Positions 33,796 through 43,063 of a stretch of 64,000 nucleotides of DNA are shown one piece after another. Location: contig JAIBCN010000252.1 of NCBI GenBank assembly GCA_019694155.1, forward strand, positions 1 through 64,000. Direction: 5' to 3'. This DNA comes from Vicinamibacteria bacterium (GTDB lineage: Bacteria > Acidobacteriota > Vicinamibacteria > Fen-336 > JAGNNV01). The notes beneath the pieces are model-generated. The model was not told the origin of the DNA. It saw nothing but the letters and a program-made list of their open reading frames with translations, and searched no databases. The position numbers and the translations under genes are program-made. Positions within the stretch are counted from its first letter, which is position 1; every line of letters begins with the position of its first letter.

Positions 33796-35638
33796 TCAGG
33801 TCTGCCGCCGATTCATCACGGGCAGCAGTATGGATGATGCGGAGACCGGGCCGAAGTGAACCTCGATGCGCGGGGCTTCGCAGCCCGCGATGGGAGCAAA
33901 GTTGTCGAGGTCGGCGCCGGCGATGGCGAGGCGAATTCGATGTCCCTCGAAAAAGGTGTGGGACAGCGGGTACAGGTCGAAGGTGAGCTCCGCGACCTCC
34001 CCGGCGACGAGGGGCATGGCATCCTTTCGCTCGCAGGTCCGGTGGAGGCCGGGGCGCCAGTAAGGCGGCTCGCTCGGGCTGAGAGGGCGGAAACGGGCGC
34101 GAAGCCCGCCATCCGTGACCACGGCCACCCGGCCATCCGGCTCCACGTCCTCCAGGTACGCGAGAAACGCGCCGTCGGGCGCATCGGACCGGATGAACAG
34201 GGTGACGATCGGATGACCGGTGACCTCCGTGGCCTCCTTGAGGGGACTCGAGTCATAGACGAGGAGCTTCCGGTCGGCGCGGCGTCGGTCCGGATACGTC
34301 ACGGGGTACCTCCCGCCCTCGAGATGCTTGCCGAACCGCGAATGCGCCCCCGTGGTGGCGTGTGGATCGACGTGGTGGACATCGTGCCCCGCCCGGGCCG
34401 GCGCCGCGGGAGACAGGCTGAGGTCGGGGCCGAGGAACAGGCGTTGGGTGTGGAGTCCGGGAGGCGGCCATTCCGGGCTCTCGTTCCAGCGCTCGAGCCC
34501 CGTGGTGTAGTACCGCACCGCGGGGCCGGCCTCCCCGCGCGGAGTCTCGCGGAGGTGCAGGTCGAAGAAGCGAACGATCTCAGCCGCGTGATCGAACTCG
34601 CTCCGCTTCTCCCCGTCGATCGAGGGACTGCAGTGAAACCGGCCATGGTGGCCCCACGGACCCACGACGATCTGATTGTGCGCGCCGCGCACCGTGTTGT
34701 GGAGCGCGATCATCTCGGCGCAGAACGGACCGTCGAACCACCCGGCCTGGGCCAGGATCGCCACTCCCGATGCTTCGATGCTGGAGGCGAAGGCGAAGGG
34801 GCTCTGGGTATCGAGGGTGGTGGGCGAGGAGGCGCTCGAAAGCGGGTCGTCGCGGTGCTCGATCCTGACGAGATCGCGGTCCAGATACCGATTGCCCTCG
34901 TGCTCCCCAAACGCCGCCTCCAGAATCTCGCCCCCGGTCCTCATCCATGGGCATGACGCGCATTCCCAGAAGCCTCAGGAGGGCGCGCGCCGCCCGGCTC
35001 TCCGGCAGGTCGTGCAGCCGCCCCGCGTCCATGGCGCGAAGAAGGGCGCCCACGTCGCGGATGAATCGGACGGGAGTGAGCCCTCCCGCGTGCGTCGCGG
35101 TGTAGATGTCGAACGCCGTGAACCGCGGCACGATCGCCTTGAGGGCTGGATGCCCCGAGGCCGCCATCCACTCCGCGATCATGCCGCGAGCGGAGATGCC
35201 GGTCGCGCCCACGCGTCCGTTCGAAAAAGGCTGGGACACGATCCAGTCGAGGATGGAGCGGGCGTCCTCGATCGTCTCCTTCGTCCCGTCACCGCGCTTG
35301 CGGCCGAAGGATGCGCCGCCGCCCCGCAGATCCCACAGCAGCGTGGCGTAACCGAATCGAGCGAAGGCCTCCGCCCACTCGGCCTGGCCCGTCATGGAGA
35401 GCGCGGAGGCCAGGCGTTCGAAGAGGGGAGAGCGGAAGGCGGCCAGGCTGAAGTACGGGGTGGGGATGACGATCGTTCCCACTCGCTCGCCCTGAGGCAG
35501 ACCGGCGGGGAGGTAGAGATAGGTTGCGAGCCGGACGCCGTCCGGCATGGTGACGTACTGGGCGGTGCGCCTGTATCCCAAGGCCCGCCCCGCAGGCTGA
35601 GGCCACGCCGCTCGATCGCTGTCAGCCGTCGCCCTCAT
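33796..35638 (-). pseudogene. CocE/NonD-family hydrolase, broken by one frameshift
   Basis: Two overlapping minus-strand frames form one X-Pro-dipeptidyl-peptidase/CocE-type hydrolase of about 613 residues. The N-terminal frame (from 35638) has VTMPDGVRLATYLYLPAGLP, DLRGGGASFGRK and the nucleophile motif VGATGISARGM. The C-terminal frame (to 33796) has GWFDGPFCAE (acid), VVGPWGHHGRF (histidine) and the jelly-roll end. Frames switch at the run of five C at 34931-34935: removing one base restores a single reading frame. Either a recent mutation or a homopolymer sequencing error. Both halves are otherwise well preserved. Confidence 0.82.
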
Positions 35639-35714
35639 GGCGCGATCTTAGGCGGGCGTGCGGCCGGCAGGTTCGGAACGACTGATAGTAGGGTCTACTG
35701 GCATCGAGGAACCC

Positions 35715-37340
35715 ATGAAACTGCCCCGCCTTCTTCTCACTCTCATTCTCGCCGCCGCTTCCACGGCGACCGGAAGTCCGGTAAAGGAGCCGCTCCAGGC
35801 CATGAACACACACCCGCAGCTTGTTTCGCTCTTCAAGGAGTGGCGTGACTTCCAGAAGCCCCCGGTCGTGGGCGGCGTGCCCGACTACACCGCGGCGGCC
35901 ATGGCGAAACAGCAGACGGCCCTGGCGCAGATCTGGAAGCCTCGCCTCGCCGCTTTCGACACGTCGGCATGGACGCTCGCCGAGCGCAACGACTATCGGA
36001 TCGTGGAAGCCGAGATGAACGGTCTCGACTTCGACCATCGCGTGCTCCGTCCCTGGGCGAACGATCCTTCCTTCTACGTCATGGCCTTCGACTCCGAGAG
36101 CGACGTGCCCGCGCGCGAGGGCCCGGTTCATCTCGCCGCCACCGAGCTGTGGAAGTACACGCCGCCCCTCGCCGCGGCGGATGCGGCCGCCCTCCAGGCC
36201 CGGCTCGCCGTGATTCCGAGGGTCCTCGAGCAGGCGCGCGTGAATCTCGTCGGCGACATCCGTGACCTGTGGAGGCTGGGCATTCGCAATGCCGCCTCCC
36301 AGAAGCGGCTCTTCGAAGAGTTCGCGAAGAGCGCGCGTTCCGCTCATCCCGGCCTCGCGGAGGAGGCTGCAAGAGCCGCGGCGGCGTTCGACGCCTTCGG
36401 GGCCTGGCTCAGCGAACGCCTGCCCGCCAAGAAGGGAAAGGCCGGCATCGGCGCCCTCAACTACGACTGGTACATGAAGCACGTCCATTTAAGCCCGTAC
36501 TCGTTCGCCGACGAGGTGCTCCTGATGGAGCGCGAGTTGTCCCGTGCGCGCGCGTACCTCGCCCTGGCCGAGCACGAGAACAAGAACCTGCCGCCCCTGT
36601 CCCCGATCGAGAGCGCGGAGGAGTTCCATCGCCTCTTCGGGCAGGGCGTCACCGATTTCATGAAGTTCCTCGAGAGCCGTGACGTGATGACGATCCGGCC
36701 CTGGATGGATCGGGCCCTGCGGGAAAGGGAGGGCTCCTTCCAGCCGGCGGCCGAACGCGACTTCTTCGCGCAGGTCGAGTTCCGCGATCCCCGGGTGATG
36801 CGCTGCCACGGCACCCACTGGTTCGATCGCGCGCGAGCTTCCCACGAGCCCCACTCGAGCCTCATCCGCCAGACCCCGTCGCTCTACAACCTCTGGGACT
36901 CGCGCGCCGAAGGTCTCGCCACCGCGGCCGAGGAGATCCTCATGGGGGCGGGCCTGTTCGCCGACCGTCCGCGTTCGCGCGAGCTCATCTATGTCCTCGT
37001 CGCGAACCGCGCGGCCCGGGGTCTCGCGGGCCTCAAGGTCCTGGGCGGCGAGTTGAGCCTCGATGAGGCCCGTCACTTCGCGTCCGCCAATACGCCTCGC
37101 GGCTGGCTGCTCGAGGATGGGGGGACGAACTGGATGGAGCAGCAGCTCTATCTCCAGCAGCCGGGCTACGGCACGAGCTACCTCACAGGGAAACTCCAGA
37201 TCGAGAAGCTGATGGGCGATCTCGCCCACCAGCAAGGGTCGAAGTTCTCACTTCGCCGGTTCTTCGACGACTTCCACGCCGCGGGGATGATGCCGGTGGC
37301 CCTGATCGCGTCCGAGATGCGCGCGGCCGCCGGACGCTAG
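35715..37340 (+). CDS. DUF885 family exported protein
   Basis: 541 residues from ATG 35715 with GAGGAA just upstream and a signal peptide (LPRLLLTLILAAASTATGSP). The body is helical. DUF885 proteins are metallopeptidase-like and normally carry HExxPGH with a downstream EGWxxYxE. Here the aligned segment reads SHEPHSSLIRQ (H377, E378) and then AEGLATAAEEI (E399), so the second histidine of HExxPGH is not at the usual place. Catalysis is therefore doubtful. The gene ends overlapping a convergent membrane protein gene by 4 nt. Confidence 0.8.
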   Translation: MKLPRLLLTLILAAASTATGSPVKEPLQAMNTHPQLVSLFKEWRDFQKPPVVGGVPDYTAAAMAKQQTALAQIWKPRLAAFDTSAWTLAERNDYRIVEAEMNGLDFDHRVLRPWANDPSFYVMAFDSESDVPAREGPVHLAATELWKYTPPLAAADAAALQARLAVIPRVLEQARVNLVGDIRDLWRLGIRNAASQKRLFEEFAKSARSAHPGLAEEAARAAAAFDAFGAWLSERLPAKKGKAGIGALNYDWYMKHVHLSPYSFADEVLLMERELSRARAYLALAEHENKNLPPLSPIESAEEFHRLFGQGVTDFMKFLESRDVMTIRPWMDRALREREGSFQPAAERDFFAQVEFRDPRVMRCHGTHWFDRARASHEPHSSLIRQTPSLYNLWDSRAEGLATAAEEILMGAGLFADRPRSRELIYVLVANRAARGLAGLKVLGGELSLDEARHFASANTPRGWLLEDGGTNWMEQQLYLQQPGYGTSYLTGKLQIEKLMGDLAHQQGSKFSLRRFFDDFHAAGMMPVALIASEMRAAAGR

Positions 37341-38335
37341 CTCTGGGGCGGCGTCTCGAAGTCGATCGCGGACAGGTCGATGGGCCCGGTGAGCGCCTCG
37401 CTCGGGTCTTCGTAGCGCGGGGGCGGCGGCGGAGGCGGCATCACCCTGGAGGAGACGTCCTCGCCCATCTGCGCGAGCAGCTTCAAGGACCAGGCGCGCT
37501 CGGCGTAGTAGACGGGCTGGAACAGCGTCTGATGGATGAGGGGCAGGACCCCGATGCAGCAGGTGAGCACGCAGGCGATCGCGACCACGATGCTCACCGC
37601 GATGGTCACCGCGAGCTTGAGCAGCGCGTAGCCAATGAAGAGGCCGGGCGTGCGGCTGAACATGCCGAGGAAGAGGCTCCCCGCCTCGCGGGCGGTGACG
37701 TTTCGCGCGATCTGAAGGGGCGCCACGAAGTCGCGCAGGACCATGTTGAGGACGGCCGCGACGAGGATGGCGATCGCGAAGATGAAAGCGATGGGAAGGA
37801 CGCCCATGAGAATGGCGCCGACCCCCCACTCGCTCGCCCGCGCCCACAGGACGAAGAAGCCGCCGAGCCCGATGATGAGGACGAGCAGGATGAAGGCGGC
37901 ACCCTGGACGATCAGGCTGAGGACGAAGAACGAGTCCGCGTGCGATCCATGCTCGCCCCAGGGCCGCACGAGATCGAAGCGGCCCGAGGCCACGTCGTCG
38001 ATGTAGACGAAGATCGTGCGCGACCGCAGCCACATGAAGAGGAGAGACAGGACCATGGCGCCCATGAGCAGGGTCACGAAGATGATCATGTGGGCGGCGA
38101 TCCAGGCGAGCGCGGCTTCCGCGAGCCGGGTGGGGTCCTCGTAGGACCCGGGCCCGCCCACGCGATTCTGGAGGCCGCCGCCTCCGCTCCCCGAGCCGCA
38201 GCTTTCGAGGAGGCTCACGAAACCGAGGGTGACCCACCCCGCGAAGCTGAAGGGGAACAGTTTCTCGCGCATGTGCGAGATGGCTTCGCCGAGCGCGTCG
38301 ATGGCGGAAGGCGCCCGTCGAGTCGAGGCTGTCAT
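37337..38335 (-). CDS. Polytopic membrane protein of unknown function
   Basis: 332 residues from ATG 38335, with TAGAGT 7 nt before it. About six hydrophobic segments. Characteristic stretches are IDALGEAISHMREKLFPFSF at the start, SRTIFVYIDDVASGRFDLVR and LRDFVAPLQIARNVTAREAG in loops, and a proline run (MPPPPPPPRYEDPSEA) in the cytoplasmic tail. The layout is similar to the DUF6159-type protein at 27246-28094 (paired loops, similar topology). No enzymatic motif is seen. Confidence 0.75.
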   Translation of the reverse strand: MTASTRRAPSAIDALGEAISHMREKLFPFSFAGWVTLGFVSLLESCGSGSGGGGLQNRVGGPGSYEDPTRLAEAALAWIAAHMIIFVTLLMGAMVLSLLFMWLRSRTIFVYIDDVASGRFDLVRPWGEHGSHADSFFVLSLIVQGAAFILLVLIIGLGGFFVLWARASEWGVGAILMGVLPIAFIFAIAILVAAVLNMVLRDFVAPLQIARNVTAREAGSLFLGMFSRTPGLFIGYALLKLAVTIAVSIVVAIACVLTCCIGVLPLIHQTLFQPVYYAERAWSLKLLAQMGEDVSSRVMPPPPPPPRYEDPSEALTGPIDLSAIDFETPPQS

Positions 38336-38342
38336 CGTGCGA

Positions 38343-38348
38343 ACTCTA
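38343..38348 (-). promoter_or_regulatory. Putative -10 element (TAGAGT)
   Basis: On the minus strand TAGAGT precedes ATG 38335 by 7 nt, without a Shine-Dalgarno. Confidence 0.45.
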
Positions 38349-38476
38349 GTACCGTCCCCGCCCCGATTGAAATCGGCCCCCCTCTGCACTCCGGCCTGGG
38401 GCAGGTCTATGCTTCGCAGGTTCAATTGATTGTCCATTCCCGATGGCTCCGGCCGTCCCATCTCACGAGGTGTCTC

Positions 38477-38899
38477 ATGCGTTCCGCTCTCGCTCTTTCC
38501 TTCGCCGTCGTCCTCGCCGCGCAGGCTTCGGCCGCCCCGCAGACCTTCGGCAAGCCTCTCAAGGGCCTCGCCCCCACCACCCTCGCCGCCGTGCTCGAAA
38601 AGCCCGAGGCGGGCAAGAGCGTCGCCCTCGAGGGAACCATCAAGGCGGTGTGCCAGGACAAGGGCTGCTGGCTGACCTTCGAGCAGGGCGATAAGAGCGT
38701 CCACGTCACCTTCGAGGGCTACTCCTTCTTCGTGCCCAAGGACTCGGCGGGCCAGAAGGTGAAGCTCGAGGGCAAGGTCGTCATGAAGCAGCGCAGCAAG
38801 GACGAGATCGAGCACCTCGAAGGGGAAGGGGCCAAGGGCGCGTCCGCGCCCGTGTCGATCGAAGCCACGGGTGTTGTCATCGAGAAGCCCGCGAAGTAG
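38477..38899 (+). CDS. DUF4920 secreted protein
   Basis: 140 residues, signal peptide MRSALALSFAVVLAAQASAA. The mature domain begins with the family pattern (GKPLKGLAPTTLAAVLEKPE, SVALEGTIKAVCQDKGCWLT), where VCQ-KGCW is the DUF4920 hallmark: two cysteines in an OB-like strand, perhaps binding metal or haem. VHVTFEGYSFFVPKDSAGQK follows. CGAGGTG precedes the ATG. A periplasmic role is likely; none is established. Confidence 0.85.
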   Translation: MRSALALSFAVVLAAQASAAPQTFGKPLKGLAPTTLAAVLEKPEAGKSVALEGTIKAVCQDKGCWLTFEQGDKSVHVTFEGYSFFVPKDSAGQKVKLEGKVVMKQRSKDEIEHLEGEGAKGASAPVSIEATGVVIEKPAK

Positions 38900-38951
38900 C
38901 CGTTCATTCGCTCCTCCCCCGCTAAAACCCGCCCGCCTTCTGGAGGTCTTC

Positions 38952-40244
38952 ATGGCCACTCGCCGGTCGTTTCTTTCTCACGTGGGGGCCGCCTCGGCGG
39001 CGGCGGTGGCGTTCCGCGATCGCGCCATCGACGTGGTCGAGGCCGCGGGCTCGGCCGCGGGCGGGGCGAGCCCGGCCGAGATCGCCTCGAACGAGGACTA
39101 CTGGCGCGAGATCCAGGGGGCCTTCACCCTCGATCGCACCATGATCAACCTCAACAACGGCGGGGTGTGCCCGTCGCCCCGCGTGGTGATGGACGCGCTC
39201 AAGCGCTACCTCGACCAGTCGAACCAGGCTCCGGTCTGGAACATGTGGCAGCAGCTCGAACCCGGCATCGAAGGGGTGCGCCGTGATCTCGCCGCCGAAT
39301 TCGGCTGCGATCCCGAGGAGATGGCGATCACGCGCAACGCGTCCGAGTCGCTGGAGATCTGCATCATGGGTCTCGATCTCAAAGCGGGGGACGAGGTCCT
39401 GACCACGAACCAGGACTATCCGCGCATGATCACGGCGTGGAAACAGCGGGAGCGCCGCGACGGCGTGGTGCTCAAGCAGTTCTCGTTTCCCGTGCCCGCG
39501 CCGTCGATGGACGACCTCTACGAGCGATTCGTCAAGGGCGTGACGCCGAAGACGAAGGTGATCCTCATCTGTCACATCACGAACCTCACCGGGCAGATCT
39601 TCCCCGTGAAGCGGGTGTGTGAGTTCGCGCGGTCGCGGGGCATCGACGTGATCGTGGACGGGGCGCACGCTTTCGGCCAGTGGCCGATCAAGCACAAGGA
39701 CCTCGACTGCGACTTCTACGGAGTGAGCCTCCACAAGTGGATGCTCGCGCCCATCGGGACGGGGTTCCTCTATGTGCGGAGGAACCGGATCAAGTCACTC
39801 TGGCCGCTGATGGCGGCGGAAGCAAAGCAGGACGACGACATCCGCAAGTATGAGGAAATCGGCACGCACCCCGCCGCGAACCACAACGCGATCGCGGAGG
39901 CCGTCTTCTTCCATCGGGGGATCGGCGTCGAGCGGAAGGCCGCGCGCTTTCGCTACCTCCGCGACCGGTGGATGAAGCGGCTGGCCGCGAATCCGAAGTT
40001 CGTGATCAACACGAGCTTCGATCCGCAGATGAGCTGCGCCATCGCGAACGTGGGCATCCGCGACGTGGACACCGGGAAACTCCACATGCACCTCTGGACG
40101 AAGCAGCGGATTTTCACGGTGCCCATCATCCACGCGGAGTTCCACGGCCTGCGAGTCACTCCCAACGTCTACACGACGGTCGGGGAGATCGACGCCTTCG
40201 CCGAGGCCATGGAGCAGGTGGCCGAAAAAGGCCTCCCTGCCTGA
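38952..40244 (+). CDS. Tat-exported class V aminotransferase, isopenicillin-N-epimerase-like
   Basis: 430 residues from ATG 38952 with GGAGG upstream. The N-terminus MATRRSFLSHVGAASAAAVA is a twin-arginine signal, so a folded PLP enzyme is exported. Class V fold I landmarks: MINLNNGGVCPSPRVVMDAL, ITRNASESLEICIMGLDLKA, LICHITNLTGQIFPVKRVCE, VIVDGAHAFGQWPI (PLP-ring Asp/His) and YGVSLHKWMLAPIGTGFLYV with the PLP lysine. Homologues act as epimerases, cysteine desulfurases or lyases. No partner gene is adjacent. Confidence 0.88.
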   Translation: MATRRSFLSHVGAASAAAVAFRDRAIDVVEAAGSAAGGASPAEIASNEDYWREIQGAFTLDRTMINLNNGGVCPSPRVVMDALKRYLDQSNQAPVWNMWQQLEPGIEGVRRDLAAEFGCDPEEMAITRNASESLEICIMGLDLKAGDEVLTTNQDYPRMITAWKQRERRDGVVLKQFSFPVPAPSMDDLYERFVKGVTPKTKVILICHITNLTGQIFPVKRVCEFARSRGIDVIVDGAHAFGQWPIKHKDLDCDFYGVSLHKWMLAPIGTGFLYVRRNRIKSLWPLMAAEAKQDDDIRKYEEIGTHPAANHNAIAEAVFFHRGIGVERKAARFRYLRDRWMKRLAANPKFVINTSFDPQMSCAIANVGIRDVDTGKLHMHLWTKQRIFTVPIIHAEFHGLRVTPNVYTTVGEIDAFAEAMEQVAEKGLPA

Positions 40245-40277
40245 CCGCCTTCGCGCGCGTGCGGCGCCTCCTGGCGG

Positions 40278-40763
40278 TTACTGCCGCGTGATTTCCCCGA
40301 GGAACTGGACGACGCCGCAGCCGGCGGGCGCGTTGTTGGCCACGTTCAGAACCACGCGCAGGTTCATCAGGCGCGCGTCGCCCGAGAAGAAGCCGGTCCA
40401 GGTCGCGCTGATCACGCCGCAGCCGGTCGAATTGTAGGAATTCGTGGCCGTGAAGGCGTTGCCGCTGAGCGTGCCGACGGCCCCGCCGAAGGACGTCGCC
40501 GATGCGAAGCAGCCGGTCACGGTCAGATCCGAAAAGGAGATGGAACTGCCGTTCTGCGCCGAAGTGGTCCGCCCGGTGCAGGGCGCGGCGGCCACGCCGT
40601 TGCCCGTTCCCGCCATGGCCCCGCTGTAGGTTCCCGAGTAGGAAACCGGGGTGGGTGTCGGCACCGGCGTGCTCGACGTGGGAGATGACGGCGATGATCC
40701 ACCGCAGCCGGCGAGGACGGCGCACAGGAAACCGCAGGCGAGAAAAGCGGAAGAGCGACTCAT
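40278..40763 (-). CDS. Lipoprotein, beta-strand-rich
   Basis: 161 residues from ATG 40763 with GAGGGG upstream. Signal with lipobox (FLACGFLCAVLAGC), then a Ser/Pro/Thr linker. The mature domain has repeated Gly-Thr-Ser strands (SYSGTYSGAMAGTGNGVAAA; SFGGAVGTLSGNAFTATNSY) and four cysteines. It resembles small outer-membrane lipoproteins of unknown role. Divergent from the HD-domain gene. Confidence 0.7.
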   Translation of the reverse strand: MSRSSAFLACGFLCAVLAGCGGSSPSSPTSSTPVPTPTPVSYSGTYSGAMAGTGNGVAAAPCTGRTTSAQNGSSISFSDLTVTGCFASATSFGGAVGTLSGNAFTATNSYNSTGCGVISATWTGFFSGDARLMNLRVVLNVANNAPAGCGVVQFLGEITRQ

Positions 40764-40840
40764 GATTAACCCCTCTGTGAATGTGTTCTGACTGTCGACC
40801 CACTCGACAGTGTACCCAGTGTACACCTCGTCCAGCGGGT

Positions 40841-40846
40841 TATCCT
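40841..40846 (+). promoter_or_regulatory. Putative -10 element (TATCCT) of the HD-domain gene
   Basis: TATCCT ends 6 nt before ATG 40853, with no Shine-Dalgarno. Confidence 0.5.
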
Positions 40847-40852
40847 CCATCA

Positions 40853-41449
40853 ATGCCGGACCGAAAGACCCGTGCCGAAGCGCTGGCGCTTCTCCACGAA
40901 TTCACACTGACCGACGCCTTGCGCAAGCACGGCCTCGCCGTCGAAGCCGCCATGAAGGCCTACGCTCGCTACTGCGGCGTCACCGATGAAACCGAGGTAG
41001 AGAAGTGGGGGATTGTCGGCCTGCTCCATGACTTCGACTACGAGAAGCACCCGACCGAGGAGACGCATCTCGTGCTTGGCCAGCACATCCTCCGCGAGCG
41101 CGGCTACGAAGAGGAGATCGTCGAGGCGATCTCCTCGCACGCCGACTACATGAACATCCCGCGCGACACGCCTCTCAAGAAGGCGATCTACGCCTGCGAC
41201 GAGCTGGTCGGTTTCATCGGGGCCTGCGTCAAGGTGAGGCCGTCGAAGAGCATCCACGACCTGCCCGTCGACTCGGTGGTGAAGAAGTTCAAGGACAAGG
41301 CATTCGCGCGCTCGGTGGACCGCGCCTACATTTACGGCGGCGCGGAGGCGATCGGGCGGCCTCTCGAAGAGCACGTGGGGTTCGTCATCGAGGCGCTCAA
41401 GCCGGTGGCGGATGAGATCGGGCTGCAGGGGAACCCGCCCGTCTCCTGA
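40853..41449 (+). CDS. HD-domain phosphohydrolase-like protein
   Basis: 198 residues from ATG 40853. The HD pair is GIVGLLHDFDYEKHPTEETH, with a further histidine in AISSHADYMNIPRDT. These residues bind divalent metal in small HD hydrolases. The segment TPLKKAIYACDELVGFIGAC is typical of stand-alone HDIG/HD proteins found widely in bacteria. Substrate (nucleotide or phosphoester) unknown. It converges with the aryl-CoA ligase gene. Confidence 0.82.
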   Translation: MPDRKTRAEALALLHEFTLTDALRKHGLAVEAAMKAYARYCGVTDETEVEKWGIVGLLHDFDYEKHPTEETHLVLGQHILRERGYEEEIVEAISSHADYMNIPRDTPLKKAIYACDELVGFIGACVKVRPSKSIHDLPVDSVVKKFKDKAFARSVDRAYIYGGAEAIGRPLEEHVGFVIEALKPVADEIGLQGNPPVS

Positions 41450-41469
41450 TCGAACGGCCCCCGGCCGCT

Positions 41470-43002
41470 CTACATCTTCCGCAGCCGGCCCCGGTCGATC
41501 TTGCCGAGGTGCGTCCTCGGCATCGAATCCAGGATCACCACCTGTCGCGGCGCCTTGAAGGGTTCGAGCCGCTCGAGTGCCAGGGCCCGCAGGTCCTCGG
41601 CGAGGGAGGCGCGATTCTCCGGGGCGCATGAGCGCGCGACCACGTAGGCCCAGGGCTTCACGAGGCCCTGCGCGTCGGGCACGCCCACCACCGCCACCTC
41701 CGCCACGTTGGAATGCTCGTGCAGGCAGTTCTCGACTTCGGCGGGAGCGAGCCAGCGCCCGCCGACCTTGAGCATGTCGTCGTCGCGGCCGCAATAGTGG
41801 AAGTAGCCGTCCTCGTCCTGGCGGACCATGTCGCGTGAGGCGTACCACTCGCCGCGGAACACCTGGCGGGTTTTGTCCATCTCATGCCAGTAGGCGATCG
41901 CCCGGGAGTCGCCGCGCACCCAGAGGAACCCGGTTTCTCCCCGTGGAAGTTCGCGGCCATCGTCGTCGCAGACCCGCACGTCGAAGCCCGGCACGGCCAG
42001 GCCCAGGCTGCCGGGCCGCGTGTGGGTGACGGTGTTGGTCAGGAAGATGTGCCACATCTCCGCAGTGCCGAGGCCATCGAGCAGAGGGACGCCGAACAGT
42101 CCCTGCCAGCGCCGGTAGAGTTCTTCGCTCAACGCCTCGCCCGCCGACGTGACGGCCCGGAGGCAGCTCAGGTCCTGCTTCGGCGCCTCCTGGTGAGACG
42201 TCATCTGATGCACCATGGTGGGCACGTTGATGAGGATGGTCGGCCGGTGCCTCGCGATCTGCCCGAAGAGGGCATCGGGGGTGCACTTCGAGGAGAAGAG
42301 CACCGAGGTGGCGCCCACGGAGAAGGGGAAGATCAGGTTGGAACCCGTCGCGTAGCCGAAATAGAGCTTGGGCACGGACAGAGTGATGTCGTTCCCGCGA
42401 TAGCCGAGCGCGCCTTTCGCGTAGAGCTCGGTGGTGTTGACGAAGGAGGCATGGGTCTGGATGACTCCCTTCGGGCGGCCGGTGGTGCCGCCCGAGAAGA
42501 GCCAGATCGCCGCGTCGTCGCGATGGGTCGGGAAATTGGAGAAGGCCCCGCTCGCGGTCTCGAGCCGCGCCTGCAGGCCGCGTTCGCCTCTCACGAGCAC
42601 TTCGCGGAGAGTGGAGACCGAGGCGCCCGCCTCGCGGAAGAGGGCCGCGGACTCCGCTTCCGTCACCACCACCTTGGCCCGCGTGTACTCGAGGAAGTAC
42701 TCGATCTCGTCCTTCCTGAGGCCGGGGTTCACCATGACCACGGCCCCGCCCACTTTCAGCGTTCCGAAGAAGGCCGCCACCCAGTCGAGGCCGTCGTTGA
42801 GCGCGATGAGGACGCGCTGCTCCGGCTCGACGCCGCATCCGCGCAGGACATGAGCGAACCGGTTCGCGCGCCTCTGCACGTCCGCGTAGGTGAAAGCACC
42901 TTCATCCGTGATCAGCGCGCGCCGTTCGCCGCGGCCCTCGCGCACCCGCTCGTCGAGGCAGTACTCGGCCAGATTCGCGTGCTTGGGAATATTCTCGGTC
43001 AA
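41470..43002 (-). CDS. Aryl-CoA ligase, benzoate/2-aminobenzoate-CoA ligase family
   Basis: 510 residues from TTG 43002, chosen because AAGGAG lies 5 nt upstream and homologues start near IPKHANLAEYCLDERV. Adenylate-forming enzyme: P-loop-like motif IWLFSGGTTGRPKGV, VTSAGEALSEELYRRWQ, LDGLGTAEMWHIFLTN, YFHYCGRDDDMLKVGGRWLA and the C-terminal lysine motif PRTHLGKIDRGRLRKM. The order and YFGYATGSNLIFPFSVGA identify the benzoate-CoA ligase family. It activates an aromatic acid with ATP and CoA. The divergent operon encodes an anthraniloyl-CoA monooxygenase-type enzyme, so 2-aminobenzoate is the most likely substrate. Confidence 0.88.
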   Translation of the reverse strand: MTENIPKHANLAEYCLDERVREGRGERRALITDEGAFTYADVQRRANRFAHVLRGCGVEPEQRVLIALNDGLDWVAAFFGTLKVGGAVVMVNPGLRKDEIEYFLEYTRAKVVVTEAESAALFREAGASVSTLREVLVRGERGLQARLETASGAFSNFPTHRDDAAIWLFSGGTTGRPKGVIQTHASFVNTTELYAKGALGYRGNDITLSVPKLYFGYATGSNLIFPFSVGATSVLFSSKCTPDALFGQIARHRPTILINVPTMVHQMTSHQEAPKQDLSCLRAVTSAGEALSEELYRRWQGLFGVPLLDGLGTAEMWHIFLTNTVTHTRPGSLGLAVPGFDVRVCDDDGRELPRGETGFLWVRGDSRAIAYWHEMDKTRQVFRGEWYASRDMVRQDEDGYFHYCGRDDDMLKVGGRWLAPAEVENCLHEHSNVAEVAVVGVPDAQGLVKPWAYVVARSCAPENRASLAEDLRALALERLEPFKAPRQVVILDSMPRTHLGKIDRGRLRKM

Positions 43003-43063
43003 AGGCGCTCCTTCTCCGTTTCGGGCCCTGGTCCTTGCGAGAATACGGGAGGAACCGAGGTCA

